Below the pieces are notes generated by a model. The model searched no databases, was not told the origin of the DNA, and saw nothing but the letters and a program-made list of their open reading frames with translations. This document shows, in pieces, positions 34,073 to 41,671 of a DNA stretch of 64,000 nt (positions are counted from its first letter, which is position 1; every line of letters starts with the position of its first letter). The DNA lies in NCBI GenBank assembly GCA_035655155.1, contig DASRVH010000156.1, positions 1 to 64,000 of the forward strand, read 5' to 3'. The position numbers were made by a program, and so were the translations under genes. The DNA comes from Lentisalinibacter sp035655155. GTDB lineage: Bacteria > Pseudomonadota > Gammaproteobacteria > Steroidobacterales > Woeseiaceae.

Positions 34073-35257
34073 TCAGCCGTCGAGGCGGGCCTGCACCTCG
34101 GCGTGGAATTCGGCCACGGCCGCCTCGGCGGTGCCCAGCGTCAGCTCGGTGACGGCGCCGGTGGCGAGTCCCTCCTGACCGAGGCGGGCGGCGCGGAAGT
34201 CCTCGGCCGCGAACACGCCGCCGTCAAGGAGTTCGAAGCTGCGGGACCAGTGCTCTTCGGCCTGTTCGTCGGCCGGCGGCTCGGGGATGAGCATGAAGTC
34301 TTCCACCAGCGTGCGGTCCAGGGCCCGGGGGTAGAGCAGCATGACATTGACGTAGTCCGGGCTGACGATGATCACCGCGCCCGGGAACAGGCTGTAGGAG
34401 AAGGTGACGTAGTGGCGGAGTTGAGCCAGCGAATCGAGGTCGGCGGCGCGCAGGAATTCCTCCCGGCCGACGGCGCTGCGGAAGTGGGGGCCCACCCGGT
34501 CGCCCGCCGTTATGGAGTCGGCGAAGAACGGCGCGATGGTGTCCTTGTGCAGGCGCTGCACGTGGTAGGACTCCAGGAACGCGTCCATGATCAGTTTCCA
34601 GTTGCCCGCCACGTCGTGGGTGCGGCGCCGGTACAGGTGCATGCCGGGCAGGCCCAGCGCATCGAAGTCCGCAGGCAGTTCGCCGAGGAAGGCGTCGAAG
34701 TCGGGCGCGGGGCCATCCAGCGCGGTCCAGATCAGTCCCCCGGCCTCGTGGCTGGGCAGGGCCGCCAGGCCGTAGTCCCGCTTGTCCATGCCCGGGAACG
34801 TATCCGGTCGCGGCAGTCCGCGCAGGCTGCCATCCAGGTTGTAGGCCCAGGCGTGATAAGGGCAGACGAGGGCGCCGGTGCGGCAGGCCCCGTCGCCCTC
34901 CACGAGGCGGGTGCCCCGGTGGCGGCAGACGTTCAGGAAGACATGCGACCGGCCGTCGCGGTCCCGGGTGATGACGAGCGGTACGCCGTGGCCGTCGTGG
35001 GTGACCGCGTGGCCGGGTGTCGGCAGCAGGGCCGACGGCGCCAGCGGCACCGGCAGCCGGCGGAACAGCACGGAGCGCTCGGCCTCGAACCGGTTCGGGT
35101 CCAGGTAGACCGCCGCCGGCACATGCTGAATTCCGGTTCCGTCCTCCACGCCGCATCCGGCCGATTCGACGAGCTCGGTCACCAGCCGTCTCAATGCGGG
35201 TGTCAGCCTCCCGGTGCCTGTCGCTGCGATGTCTGCGGTGTCACTGGCCAAGTGCAT
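34073..35257 (-). CDS. Rieske-type aromatic-ring-hydroxylating oxygenase, alpha subunit
   Basis: 394 residues. The Rieske [2Fe-2S] site is CRHRG (VFLNVCRHRGTRLVEG) and CPYHAW (ALVCPYHAWAYNLDG). The catalytic mononuclear iron site shows as NWKLIMDAFLESYHVQRLHKDT, with the bridging Asp and two His. No ferredoxin or reductase gene is adjacent, so electrons come from elsewhere. It is transcribed away from crtD (99-bp shared gap) and lies between two carotenoid desaturase genes. A carotenoid, lipid or aromatic substrate is possible, but sequence alone does not decide. Confidence 0.9.
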   Translation of the reverse strand: MHLASDTADIAATGTGRLTPALRRLVTELVESAGCGVEDGTGIQHVPAAVYLDPNRFEAERSVLFRRLPVPLAPSALLPTPGHAVTHDGHGVPLVITRDRDGRSHVFLNVCRHRGTRLVEGDGACRTGALVCPYHAWAYNLDGSLRGLPRPDTFPGMDKRDYGLAALPSHEAGGLIWTALDGPAPDFDAFLGELPADFDALGLPGMHLYRRRTHDVAGNWKLIMDAFLESYHVQRLHKDTIAPFFADSITAGDRVGPHFRSAVGREEFLRAADLDSLAQLRHYVTFSYSLFPGAVIIVSPDYVNVMLLYPRALDRTLVEDFMLIPEPPADEQAEEHWSRSFELLDGGVFAAEDFRAARLGQEGLATGAVTELTLGTAEAAVAEFHAEVQARLDG

Positions 35258-35356
35258 CCCCCTCCGGCCGAAAGCTTAGCATCGTTCCACGCCGGGAACA
35301 GGCGGCGCAATGGTCCATAATGACGGCCGATCCATCGGAGCGGAACGGGAGATTCA

Positions 35357-36850
35357 ATGGGCGCGGGACCGCGGGTCGTCGTAGTCGGTGCGGGTATGGG
35401 CGGGCTGGCGGCGGCGCTGGAACTCGCGTCTGCCGGCGCGGCGGTGACCGTGCTGGAACGTCACGGCGCGCCGGGCGGGAAGATGCGCGAGGTGTGCGTC
35501 GGCGGGACGGGGATCGACTCGGGCCCCACCGTATTCACGATGCGCCGGGTCTTCGACGAGCTGTTCGCCGCCGCCGGGCAGCGGCTCGACGATCACCTGC
35601 AACTCGACGCCGCGGATCTGCTGGCCCGGCACGCCTGGCTGGATGGCAGCCGCCTCGACCTCTACGCGGACGTGGAGCGCTCCGCCGCCGCCATCGGCGA
35701 GCTGGCCGGCGCCGCCGAAGCGCAGGCCTACCGCCGCTTCGCCCGCCATTCCCGGCGCGTGTTCGAGACGCTGGACGAGCCGTTCATGCGGGCTCAGCGC
35801 CCCGGCGTCTTCGGCCTCGCCCGGGCGCTGGGCCTGCGCAGGCTGCCCGACCTGCTGGCCATCAACGCGTTCCGCTCGCTCTGGGCGGAGCTCGGCCGCC
35901 ATTTCAGCGATCCCCGGCTGCGGCAGTTGTTCGGCCGCTATTCCACTTACTGCGGCTCGTCCCCCTTCCGCGCCCCGGCGACGCTGATGCTGATCGCCCA
36001 TGCCGAGCGCGACGGTGTCTGGGTGGTGCGCGGCGGCATGCAGAGGCTCGCGGAGGCACTCGCCGGGACCGCGGAGGCCGCGGGCGCGGAGCTGCGCTAC
36101 GGCTGTCACGTGTCCCGTTTGCTCACCGGCGACGACGGCGGCGTCGCGGGCGTGGAGCTGGACGGCGGCGAGCGGCTCGCGGCGAAGGCGGTGGTGTTCA
36201 ACGGCGACGCCGCTGCGCTGGCCGGCGGGCTGCTGGGCGACGAGGCGCGCAGGGCCGTGCCCGGCCGCGTCGCGCCGCCGACCTCGCTATCTGCGCTGAC
36301 GCTCTCGGCACGGGCGCGGGCGAGCGGGTTTCCGCTCGCCTATCACACGGTCTTCTTCGGCGACGACTATCGGGACGAGTTCGACAGCATCTTCGTGAGG
36401 CGCGCGATGACGAAGACGCCCACGGTCTACGTGTGCGCGCAGGATCGGGCGCCGGGAGCGGGGCCCGACGGCGGCGCGGAGCGAATCTTCTGCCTCGCCA
36501 ACGCGGCCCCCGGCGACATGGATGCGGCCACCGCGGCCCGCTACCGCGAGCGGCTCCTCGCCACGCTCGAACGTCACGGGCTGGCTCTGGAGCCGGCCGA
36601 CGGAGCCCTGGTGGCAACCGCGCCGCCCGATTTCGGCGCGCTGTTCCCCGCGACCGGGGGCGCCCTGTACGGCCAGCCCACCCATGGCTGGCGGTCGTCT
36701 TTCCTGCGCCCCGGTTCACGTTCCCGGTTGCGCGGGCTCTATCTCGCGGGTGGCAGCGTGCACCCGGGGCCGGGCGTGCCCATGGCCGCCCAGTCCGGGC
36801 GGCTCGCGGCCGCCAGCGTGCGGGCGGATCTGGGCCTCGAAAGCGCCTGA
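35357..36850 (+). CDS. crtD: 1-hydroxycarotenoid 3,4-desaturase (CrtD-like)
   Basis: 497 residues; GGGAG seven bases before the ATG. The dinucleotide-binding motif VVVVGAGMGGLAAALELASAG and ERHGAPGGKMRE open the phytoene-desaturase superfamily. GPTVFTMRRVFDELFAAAG, RLRQLFGRYSTYCGSSPFRA, LMLIAHAERDGVWVVRGGM and KTPTVYVCAQDRAPG are hallmarks of CrtD rather than CrtI. CrtD introduces the 3,4 double bond in 1-hydroxyneurosporene-type carotenoids on the way to spheroidene/spirilloxanthin. The partners CrtC and CrtF are not in this window; crtI is 1.2 kb downstream on the opposite strand. Confidence 0.9.
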   Translation: MGAGPRVVVVGAGMGGLAAALELASAGAAVTVLERHGAPGGKMREVCVGGTGIDSGPTVFTMRRVFDELFAAAGQRLDDHLQLDAADLLARHAWLDGSRLDLYADVERSAAAIGELAGAAEAQAYRRFARHSRRVFETLDEPFMRAQRPGVFGLARALGLRRLPDLLAINAFRSLWAELGRHFSDPRLRQLFGRYSTYCGSSPFRAPATLMLIAHAERDGVWVVRGGMQRLAEALAGTAEAAGAELRYGCHVSRLLTGDDGGVAGVELDGGERLAAKAVVFNGDAAALAGGLLGDEARRAVPGRVAPPTSLSALTLSARARASGFPLAYHTVFFGDDYRDEFDSIFVRRAMTKTPTVYVCAQDRAPGAGPDGGAERIFCLANAAPGDMDAATAARYRERLLATLERHGLALEPADGALVATAPPDFGALFPATGGALYGQPTHGWRSSFLRPGSRSRLRGLYLAGGSVHPGPGVPMAAQSGRLAAASVRADLGLESA

Positions 36851-36877
36851 ACGGCCCGCCCTGGCCGGCACACGTTT

Positions 36878-36908
36878 TTGACACGGCCCCGAGTCCGGCT
36901 GTTACCCT
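36878..36908 (+). promoter_or_regulatory. Possible sigma-70 promoter for the Gln-rich protein gene
   Basis: TTGACA (36878-36883) is a perfect -35 box. The best -10 is TACCCT (36903-36908), matching only three of six consensus bases with a 19-base spacer. It is the right distance (about 70 bp) upstream of the ATG at 36976. The -35 is convincing, the -10 weak. Confidence 0.4.
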
Positions 36909-36975
36909 GCGCGCCTGTTGCCGCGGCATCGATGGTGCCGCGCTTCCCTGATGAAACAAGGAGCGTATCGACGCC

Positions 36976-37620
36976 ATGTCTATGAAGCCTCAGAATTTTC
37001 TACGTCCGCTGAACCTCCTTCGCGCCGCCGGAACCGCCGCCGTGCTGGTGTTCGGTGCGGCGAGTGTCAGCGCCCAGCAGATGCCGGAGGGACATCCGGG
37101 CGGCATGATGGCGCCGAAATCCCAGGGCAACGAGCTCATCCAGAAGGTGCAGGCGAAGCGGGCCGAGATCCAGCAGCTCAACCAGCAGCTGATGCAGATC
37201 CAGGAGAGCACCATCGAAGCCAATCCGGAACTCGCGAAGCAGCGCGACGAGCTGATCTCCTTCGTGGACGAGAAGATGGCCGAGACCGGCTACGATGCCG
37301 AGGCGGCCCGCGGCCGCATCGAGAAGCTCCAGGGCGAGATGCAGAGCGGCGAGCTGTCCACCGAGGAGGAGCAGCAGCACCGCCAGCAGCTGCGCCAGGA
37401 GATGACCTCCATGCAGCAGGCCCAGGGCCAGATCATGCAGGACGAGGAGTTCCAGGCGAAGCGCGAGGCGCTGAACGAGAATCTCGTCGCGGCGATGCAG
37501 GAGCAGAACCCGAAGACCGACGAGCTCATCTCGCAGCTGCAGACCGCCCAGCAGGAATACCAGCAGCTCGCCCAGCAGGCCATGCAGCAGCACGGCGGCG
37601 GCATGGGCTCCCCCAACTAA
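36976..37620 (+). CDS. Exported Gln-rich coiled-coil protein, function unknown
   Basis: 214 residues with a long signal peptide (about 1-36, ending ASVSAQQ). The mature part is almost entirely charged and Gln-rich helix with heptad-like spacing from about residue 50 to 200 (QAKRAEIQQLNQQLMQIQE, EEEQQHRQQLRQEMTSMQQ, QTAQQEYQQLAQQAMQQ), ending in Gly-Gly-Gly-Met-Gly. No Cys and no membrane segment, so it should be a soluble periplasmic coiled coil, perhaps a chaperone-like or scaffold protein. I do not recognise a family. A REP-like repeat starts seven bases after its stop. Confidence 0.8.
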   Translation: MSMKPQNFLRPLNLLRAAGTAAVLVFGAASVSAQQMPEGHPGGMMAPKSQGNELIQKVQAKRAEIQQLNQQLMQIQESTIEANPELAKQRDELISFVDEKMAETGYDAEAARGRIEKLQGEMQSGELSTEEEQQHRQQLRQEMTSMQQAQGQIMQDEEFQAKREALNENLVAAMQEQNPKTDELISQLQTAQQEYQQLAQQAMQQHGGGMGSPN

Positions 37621-37626
37621 CAGGTC

Positions 37627-37658
37627 GTAGGAGGGCCTTCAGGCCCGATCCGGCTTTC
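37627..37658 (+). repeat. REP-like unit, left arm of a 32-bp inverted pair
   Basis: Starts GTAGGAGGGCCTTCAGGCCC and continues to CGGCTTTC. It is identical over 32 bases to the reverse complement of 38000-38031, so the two frame a 341-bp island with no gene. Its first 23 bases differ by one base from the unit at 23133. The internal GGGCCTTCAGGCCC is itself a stem-loop. Confidence 0.8.
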
Positions 37659-37999
37659 TCCGGCTGGTATCACCTTCTCCTGATGTTGGCACGCCATCGG
37701 ACGGATGCGGGCCGCGGGGACGCTCAGTCGGACGTCCTGTCCTCCTTCGCTTCGGCCGGGCCTCCTTCCCGCCGTCATGGCTTCAGTCGGCCCGGACGAC
37801 CCCGCAACCCGTATCCGCCCGCTGACGTGCCCTTAGCCGTGAGAGAGATGGCACCAATCAGCAGGCGCTGCTGACCGGCAGCTCCTGCGAGCCACCACGA
37901 GCACGGCCGTCATGCGGGGGTATCCATCGCCGCGACCTTTTGTCGGGAGCAAGATGGATACCCCCGCAGGGCGGCCAGAAAATGATTGGGAGCCGGCTG
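37659..37999. other. Gene-free island between inverted repeats, containing a 16-bp-arm hairpin
   Basis: No open frame here shows conserved sequence; those that exist are short and Arg/Pro-rich. The only structure is TGCGGGGGTATCCATC (37913-37928), repeated perfectly inverted at 37953-37968 around a 24-base loop. The loop has a smaller GAC/GTC pairing of its own. With the flanking 32-bp inverted repeats the whole looks like a non-autonomous mobile or structured-RNA element. There is no transposase frame and I could not find a target-site duplication. Confidence 0.45.
37913..37968. repeat. Perfect 16-bp inverted repeat (hairpin)
   Basis: Arms TGCGGGGGTATCCATC and GATGGATACCCCCGCA are perfectly complementary, with 24 bases between them. 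No T-run follows on either strand, so it is not a standard terminator. It could be a small-RNA stem, a protein-binding cruciform or the end region of a miniature transposon. It lies nearer the right-hand REP-like arm. Confidence 0.7.
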
Positions 38000-38031
38000 G
38001 AAAGCCGGATCGGGCCTGAAGGCCCTCCTAC
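38000..38031 (-). repeat. REP-like unit, right arm; contains the crtI stop codon
   Basis: Reverse complement of 37627-37658, 32 of 32 bases. The TAG of its GTAGGAG core (38028-38030) is used as the stop codon of crtI, so the repeat inserted at, or captured, the gene's 3' end. Confidence 0.8.
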
Positions 38032-39548
38032 CGAGGGTGTGGGTCCGGGACGATCTCGTCCAGTACCTTCGCCGACGAGATGACGCCGGGCAGTCCTGCG
38101 CCCGGATGGGTGCCGGCACCCACCAGGTAGAGGCCCTCGACTTCCTCGCTGCGGTTGTGCGGCCGGAACCACGCCGTCTGCAGCAGGATGGGCTGCAGGC
38201 CGAAGGCGGCGCCCTTCACCGACCACAGGCGGTCCTGGAAATCCGCCGGCGTCATCGTCCGTGACGTGACCACGTGCTGCTCGAGATCCGGCAGCACGGT
38301 CTCCGACAGGCTCTTCGCGATCGCAGCCCGATAGCGCTCGCCGGTCTCCGACCAGTCGATGCCGCTGTCGAGATGCGGCACCGGCGAGAGCACGTAGAAG
38401 GCGTCGCCGCCCGGCGGCGCGAGCGACGGGTCCGTTGCCGTCGGCCGGTGCAGGTACAGGCTGAAGTCGTCGGCCAGCCGCTGGTGGCGGAAGATGTCGT
38501 CCAGCAGTTCCCGGTAGCGAGGCCCGAGCAGGATCATGTGATGGGGCACGTCCTCGTAGCGCCGGTCGGTGCCGAAGTACCAGACGAACAGGCTCATCGA
38601 GTAGCGGGCGCGGGAGAGCTTGCGCTCCGTCCAGCGCCGCGGACGCACGTGTTCCGGCAAAAGATAACGATAGGTCGCGGCCGAGTCCGCGTTGGAGACG
38701 ACCACGTCGGCGGCCACGGTCTCGCCGTCGCGCAGTCGGACGCCCGCCGCCCGGCCGCCTTCAACCAGGATCTCGCGCACCGGCGCGTTGTAGCGGATCT
38801 CGCCGCCGAGGGACTCGATGAGCCCCACCATGCCGTCCACCACGCTGCCCGTGCCGCCCATGGCGAAGTGCACGCCGTGGCGGCGCTCCAGCTGGGCGAT
38901 CAGCGCGTAGACCGCGGTGGCCGTGAACGGGTTGCCGCCGACCAGCAGCGGGTGGAAGCTGAACACCTGGCGCAGTTTCGGGTGCGAGATATAGCGCGAG
39001 ACCAGACCGTGCACCGAGCGGTAGAACTGGGCGCGGAACAGATCCGGCAGCGAGCCGAACATGGAGCCGAACGAGTCGAAGGAGGCCGCCATCAGTTGGT
39101 CGAAGCCGATGTCGTAGAGCTTCGCGCTGGCCGCCAGGAAGCGCTCGAAACCCGCCACGTCGGCCGGATTGAAGCGGGCGATCTCCCGCTTCATGGCCTC
39201 GTCGTCGCCGCTGTAGTCGAAGTGGTCGCCGTCGGCGAAGCGGATGCGGTAGTAGGGGTCCATCGGCACGATCTTCACGTCGTCCTCGAGCCGCCGGCCG
39301 GCCAGCTGCCAGAGTTCCTCCAGCAAAAACGGCGCCGTGATGATGGTGGGTCCCGCGTCGAACGTGTAGCCGTCCTGACGGAACACGTAGGCGCGGCCTC
39401 CCGGGGCATCGAGTTTCTCGAATACCCGCACGCGATAACCGCGTGCCCCCAGGCGTATGGCGGCGGCGAGCCCGCCGAAGCCCGAACCGATGACCACCGC
39501 GGTTGGCCCATTGCTCGACGGGCCGTCGTTGAACGGCCGAGTGCTCAC
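38028..39548 (-). CDS. crtI: Phytoene desaturase (CrtI)
   Basis: 506 residues from a GTG at 39548 that overlaps the stop of the small membrane gene (GTGA). FAD motif VVIGSGFGGLAAAIRLGARG and FEKLDAPGGRAYVFRQDGYTF at the N-terminus, GPTIITAPFLLEELWQLAG, FSFHPLLVGGNPFTATAVY, the SMSLFVWYFGTDRRYEDVPHH region, and the C-terminal GLYLVGAGTHPGAGLPGVIS typical of bacterial CrtI. It desaturates phytoene to neurosporene or lycopene. crtB and crtE are not in the window. The last codons run into a REP-like repeat that supplies the stop. Confidence 0.95.
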   Translation of the reverse strand: MSTRPFNDGPSSNGPTAVVIGSGFGGLAAAIRLGARGYRVRVFEKLDAPGGRAYVFRQDGYTFDAGPTIITAPFLLEELWQLAGRRLEDDVKIVPMDPYYRIRFADGDHFDYSGDDEAMKREIARFNPADVAGFERFLAASAKLYDIGFDQLMAASFDSFGSMFGSLPDLFRAQFYRSVHGLVSRYISHPKLRQVFSFHPLLVGGNPFTATAVYALIAQLERRHGVHFAMGGTGSVVDGMVGLIESLGGEIRYNAPVREILVEGGRAAGVRLRDGETVAADVVVSNADSAATYRYLLPEHVRPRRWTERKLSRARYSMSLFVWYFGTDRRYEDVPHHMILLGPRYRELLDDIFRHQRLADDFSLYLHRPTATDPSLAPPGGDAFYVLSPVPHLDSGIDWSETGERYRAAIAKSLSETVLPDLEQHVVTSRTMTPADFQDRLWSVKGAAFGLQPILLQTAWFRPHNRSEEVEGLYLVGAGTHPGAGLPGVISSAKVLDEIVPDPHPR

Positions 39549-39823
39549 CGCTCTCTCTCCCGCGACCAGCGGCGCGCCAGATCCGCCGAATGAAAGACGA
39601 GCGCGCACAACAACCAGACGGTGACCCACTGCCAGCCGCCGCCGGTCAGCGCCGCCCGCAGCGCGAGTGCGAGGCTGCCGCCGGCGCCGGCGTTCAGTAT
39701 GGCGGGCAATGCGGCGATACCGCGGCCGGTGCGCCGATGCCAGAACGCGAGCAGGACCACCTCGAGTAACAGCACCGCCAGCACGATGTCGACGATGCGG
39801 CCCGATTCGATCAGCGACTGCAC
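39545..39823 (-). CDS. Small membrane protein coupled to crtI
   Basis: 92 residues with three hydrophobic segments (about 8-27, 36-58 and 64-80) and a basic C-terminus (ARRWSRERER). Its stop overlaps the GTG start of crtI by four bases, so the two must be coexpressed. I do not recognise the family. A role in membrane placement of carotenoid enzymes or pigments is only a guess from the operon. Confidence 0.7.
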   Translation of the reverse strand: MQSLIESGRIVDIVLAVLLLEVVLLAFWHRRTGRGIAALPAILNAGAGGSLALALRAALTGGGWQWVTVWLLCALVFHSADLARRWSRERER

Positions 39824-39989
39824 TTGGCGCTCCTCCCCTGTCCCGTCCGCGAAAGGGCACGAGAATAGCGGACCGGATTGCGCCGGGGAATCTCGGTCTG
39901 ACCGTTGTCGCGGTTCAGCCGTCGTTCAGCGCCACGGCGTTCCAATGTCACCCACGTCATCGGTAATGGCAGGAGAAAGGGAGACGGAC

Positions 39990-40814
39990 ATGGAACGCAC
40001 ACCTCATACGGCGAAGAGACACACTGCCACGCGGCAATCGCGCGCCATGCCCGACTGGCCCGCCCGGTGGTTCCCCGCACTGGTGGTTGCAGCTGCGCTT
40101 ACGATGGCGGCCGGGGCTTTCGCCGCGGGCACGGACGGGCTCGAGCAGCAGACCCGCACCGCCGACGGTTTCGCCGCGGAACGCGGCGGCAGCGAGCGCC
40201 GCCCGGCCTCGGCCCTGGAGGCGTTCGAGGGCGCCAATCCGACGGCGGAGCATAGTAAGACTGGCCCGTCCTCGCCGGAGCAGCGTGCCGTCTCCTGCTG
40301 CGGCTTCCGCATCTACGATGCGCAGACGCGGCTGTTCGACGACCTCGACCGGGACGGCTATTACACCTGGCTGCAGGTGACCTTCGACGTGGATACCGAT
40401 TACACCGAGGCGGAGGTCTATGCCGACATCTGGCTGCGCGAGCCGGGCGGCGCCTACACCCTTATCCACGAGACCGATGTCTTCACCATCCGCGGTTCGT
40501 CGTCCAGCGACGACTACGAGGTGGAGGCGGAGCTGGTGGCCGGTTTCCCGCCTGGGCTCTACGACGTTCTCATCGAGGTCTACGATGCCTGGGACCACCG
40601 CTTCGTCGCCGATTTCGACGCCGTGGATTCTTCCGACCTCGGCCTGCTGCCGCTGGAGGATATCTCCTTCGACGGCGACATCCCGCCGCCGGTCGTGTAC
40701 TCCGACGGCAGCGGCGGCTCGGGCTCGTTCTCCCTGGCGGGACTCGCCGCGCTGGCCGGCCTCGGCCTGTGGCGCCGACGGCGTCACAGTTTCCGCGGCC
40801 GGGCGCGGCGGTGA
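39990..40814 (+). CDS. Choice-of-anchor H-like protein with GlyGly-CTERM-type tail
   Basis: 274 residues; AGGAGAAAGGGAG precedes the ATG at 39990. A signal segment at about 26-46 (FPALVVAAALTMAAGAFAAG) follows a basic N-terminus. The core (about 105-235) reads CCGFRIYDAQTRLFDDLDRDGYYTWLQ, DTDYTEAEVYADIWLREPGGAY, DDYEVEAELVAGFPPGLYDVLIEVYDA, the pattern of choice-of-anchor H proteins. The C-terminus SDGSGGSGSFSLAGLAALAG-LGLW-RRRR has Gly/Ser, hydrophobic helix and Arg cluster, as in GlyGly-CTERM substrates cut by rhombosortase before type II secretion. The partner protease is not in the window. Confidence 0.82.
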   Translation: MERTPHTAKRHTATRQSRAMPDWPARWFPALVVAAALTMAAGAFAAGTDGLEQQTRTADGFAAERGGSERRPASALEAFEGANPTAEHSKTGPSSPEQRAVSCCGFRIYDAQTRLFDDLDRDGYYTWLQVTFDVDTDYTEAEVYADIWLREPGGAYTLIHETDVFTIRGSSSSDDYEVEAELVAGFPPGLYDVLIEVYDAWDHRFVADFDAVDSSDLGLLPLEDISFDGDIPPPVVYSDGSGGSGSFSLAGLAALAGLGLWRRRRHSFRGRARR

Positions 40815-40901
40815 AGGCGCTGGTGAGAAACGGATCACAGCCGCTCCGCCGGCCGCCGGTTCCAATCGCAGGGGTCACTGCCACGGAACCTGCGACGGAT
40901 C

Positions 40902-41144
40902 ATGCCCGGAGCCGACATCATTCCCTTTCCGCTGGAGCGCCGGCGCGCGATCGGCTGTCCCCAGTGCGGCACCTACAGCGACGTGCAGCAGGTGGGGCGG
41001 CTGACCTGGGCGTGGTGCGACCGCCACGGCGTGCGCTGGGTCGTCGCCGACCGGCCGCTGCCGGGACCGGCGGCCCTCGATCGCCGGCGCCTGCGTCGCA
41101 TGGTCGAGTTCCTGGCGGAGTTCACCGAAGTCTCGATGACCTGA
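40902..41144 (+). CDS. Small zinc-ribbon-like protein
   Basis: 80 residues from the ATG at 40902. IGCPQCGTYSDVQQVGRLTWAWCDRHGVRWV has a CxxC pair plus a later Cys and His, enough for one zinc. The C-terminal third is helical and charged. The ribosome site is weak (GGA about six bases upstream), and the frame lies alone between two better genes, so it could be a chance frame, though the residue use looks real. Function unknown. Confidence 0.5.
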   Translation: MPGADIIPFPLERRRAIGCPQCGTYSDVQQVGRLTWAWCDRHGVRWVVADRPLPGPAALDRRRLRRMVEFLAEFTEVSMT

Positions 41145-41202
41145 CCGCCGCGCCCGCCGGCGCGCGAAAACCCTGATCCGATAAGGGCTTTTCCCGATGA
41201 CG

Positions 41203-41221
41203 GCCGCAGATCGGCTGCGGC
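41203..41221. other. Hairpin upstream of the V/A-ATPase operon
   Basis: GCCGCAG-ATCGG-CTGCGGC is a perfect 7-bp stem with a five-base loop, 82 bp before the first ATPase gene. An imperfect pair AAAACCCT ... AGGGCTTTT (41167-41192) precedes it and could end transcription from 40902. I cannot pick out a promoter for the operon. Confidence 0.4.
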
Positions 41222-41302
41222 TACCATGGCTTGCGCGGCGCGCGGATTCCTGTTCCGCGCGCCCGCCCGGCCACGGCATCGGAGCTGCGGGAGGTCAGGG
41301 CG

Positions 41303-41671
41303 ATGCAGAAGAAGTCTCCTGTCTCCGGACGCGAGACCAGTGTGAAGAGCGCGATGGATCATGTGCTGGAGGCCGAGCAGGCTGCCCGTGATGCCATCCG
41401 CGCCGGCGAGCGCCGTGGCGCCGCCATCATCGCCGACGCCAACGAGCAGGTCCGCCGTATCGAGCAGCGTGCTGCCGAACGCATACGGCGTGCGCACGAT
41501 CTGTGCGCCGATGCCGTGCGCCGGGAAACCCGCCTTGCCGAAGAGCGTGGAGAGGCGGACGAAGAACCCCTGAATCTCAGTGAAGAGGAACGTGAGCGGG
41601 TGCGCCGCGCGGCGGATCGCCTGGCCGCGCATCTGTGCGGCGGAAGCGAAGATGACCGGCGCGGGCTTTAG
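41303..41671 (+). CDS. V/A-type ATPase peripheral-stalk subunit (G/H-like)
   Basis: 122 residues from the ATG at 41303 (GGGAGG at 41289-41294). It is one long charged helix: SAMDHVLEAEQAARDAIRAG, ERRGAAIIADANEQVRRIEQRAAERIRRAHDLC. Alternating Ala and Arg/Glu resembles the right-handed coiled coil of V/A-ATPase subunit H/G, the partner of subunit E in the stator stalk. First gene of the ATPase operon; the next gene starts 20 bases before its stop. The assignment rests on helix pattern and position. Confidence 0.72.
   Translation: MQKKSPVSGRETSVKSAMDHVLEAEQAARDAIRAGERRGAAIIADANEQVRRIEQRAAERIRRAHDLCADAVRRETRLAEERGEADEEPLNLSEEERERVRRAADRLAAHLCGGSEDDRRGL

Noticed and set aside
37858..38226. 122-residue minus-strand frame across the repeat island and crtI end
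   Set aside because: Arg/Pro/Gly-rich and overlapping crtI and the hairpin; no ribosome site.
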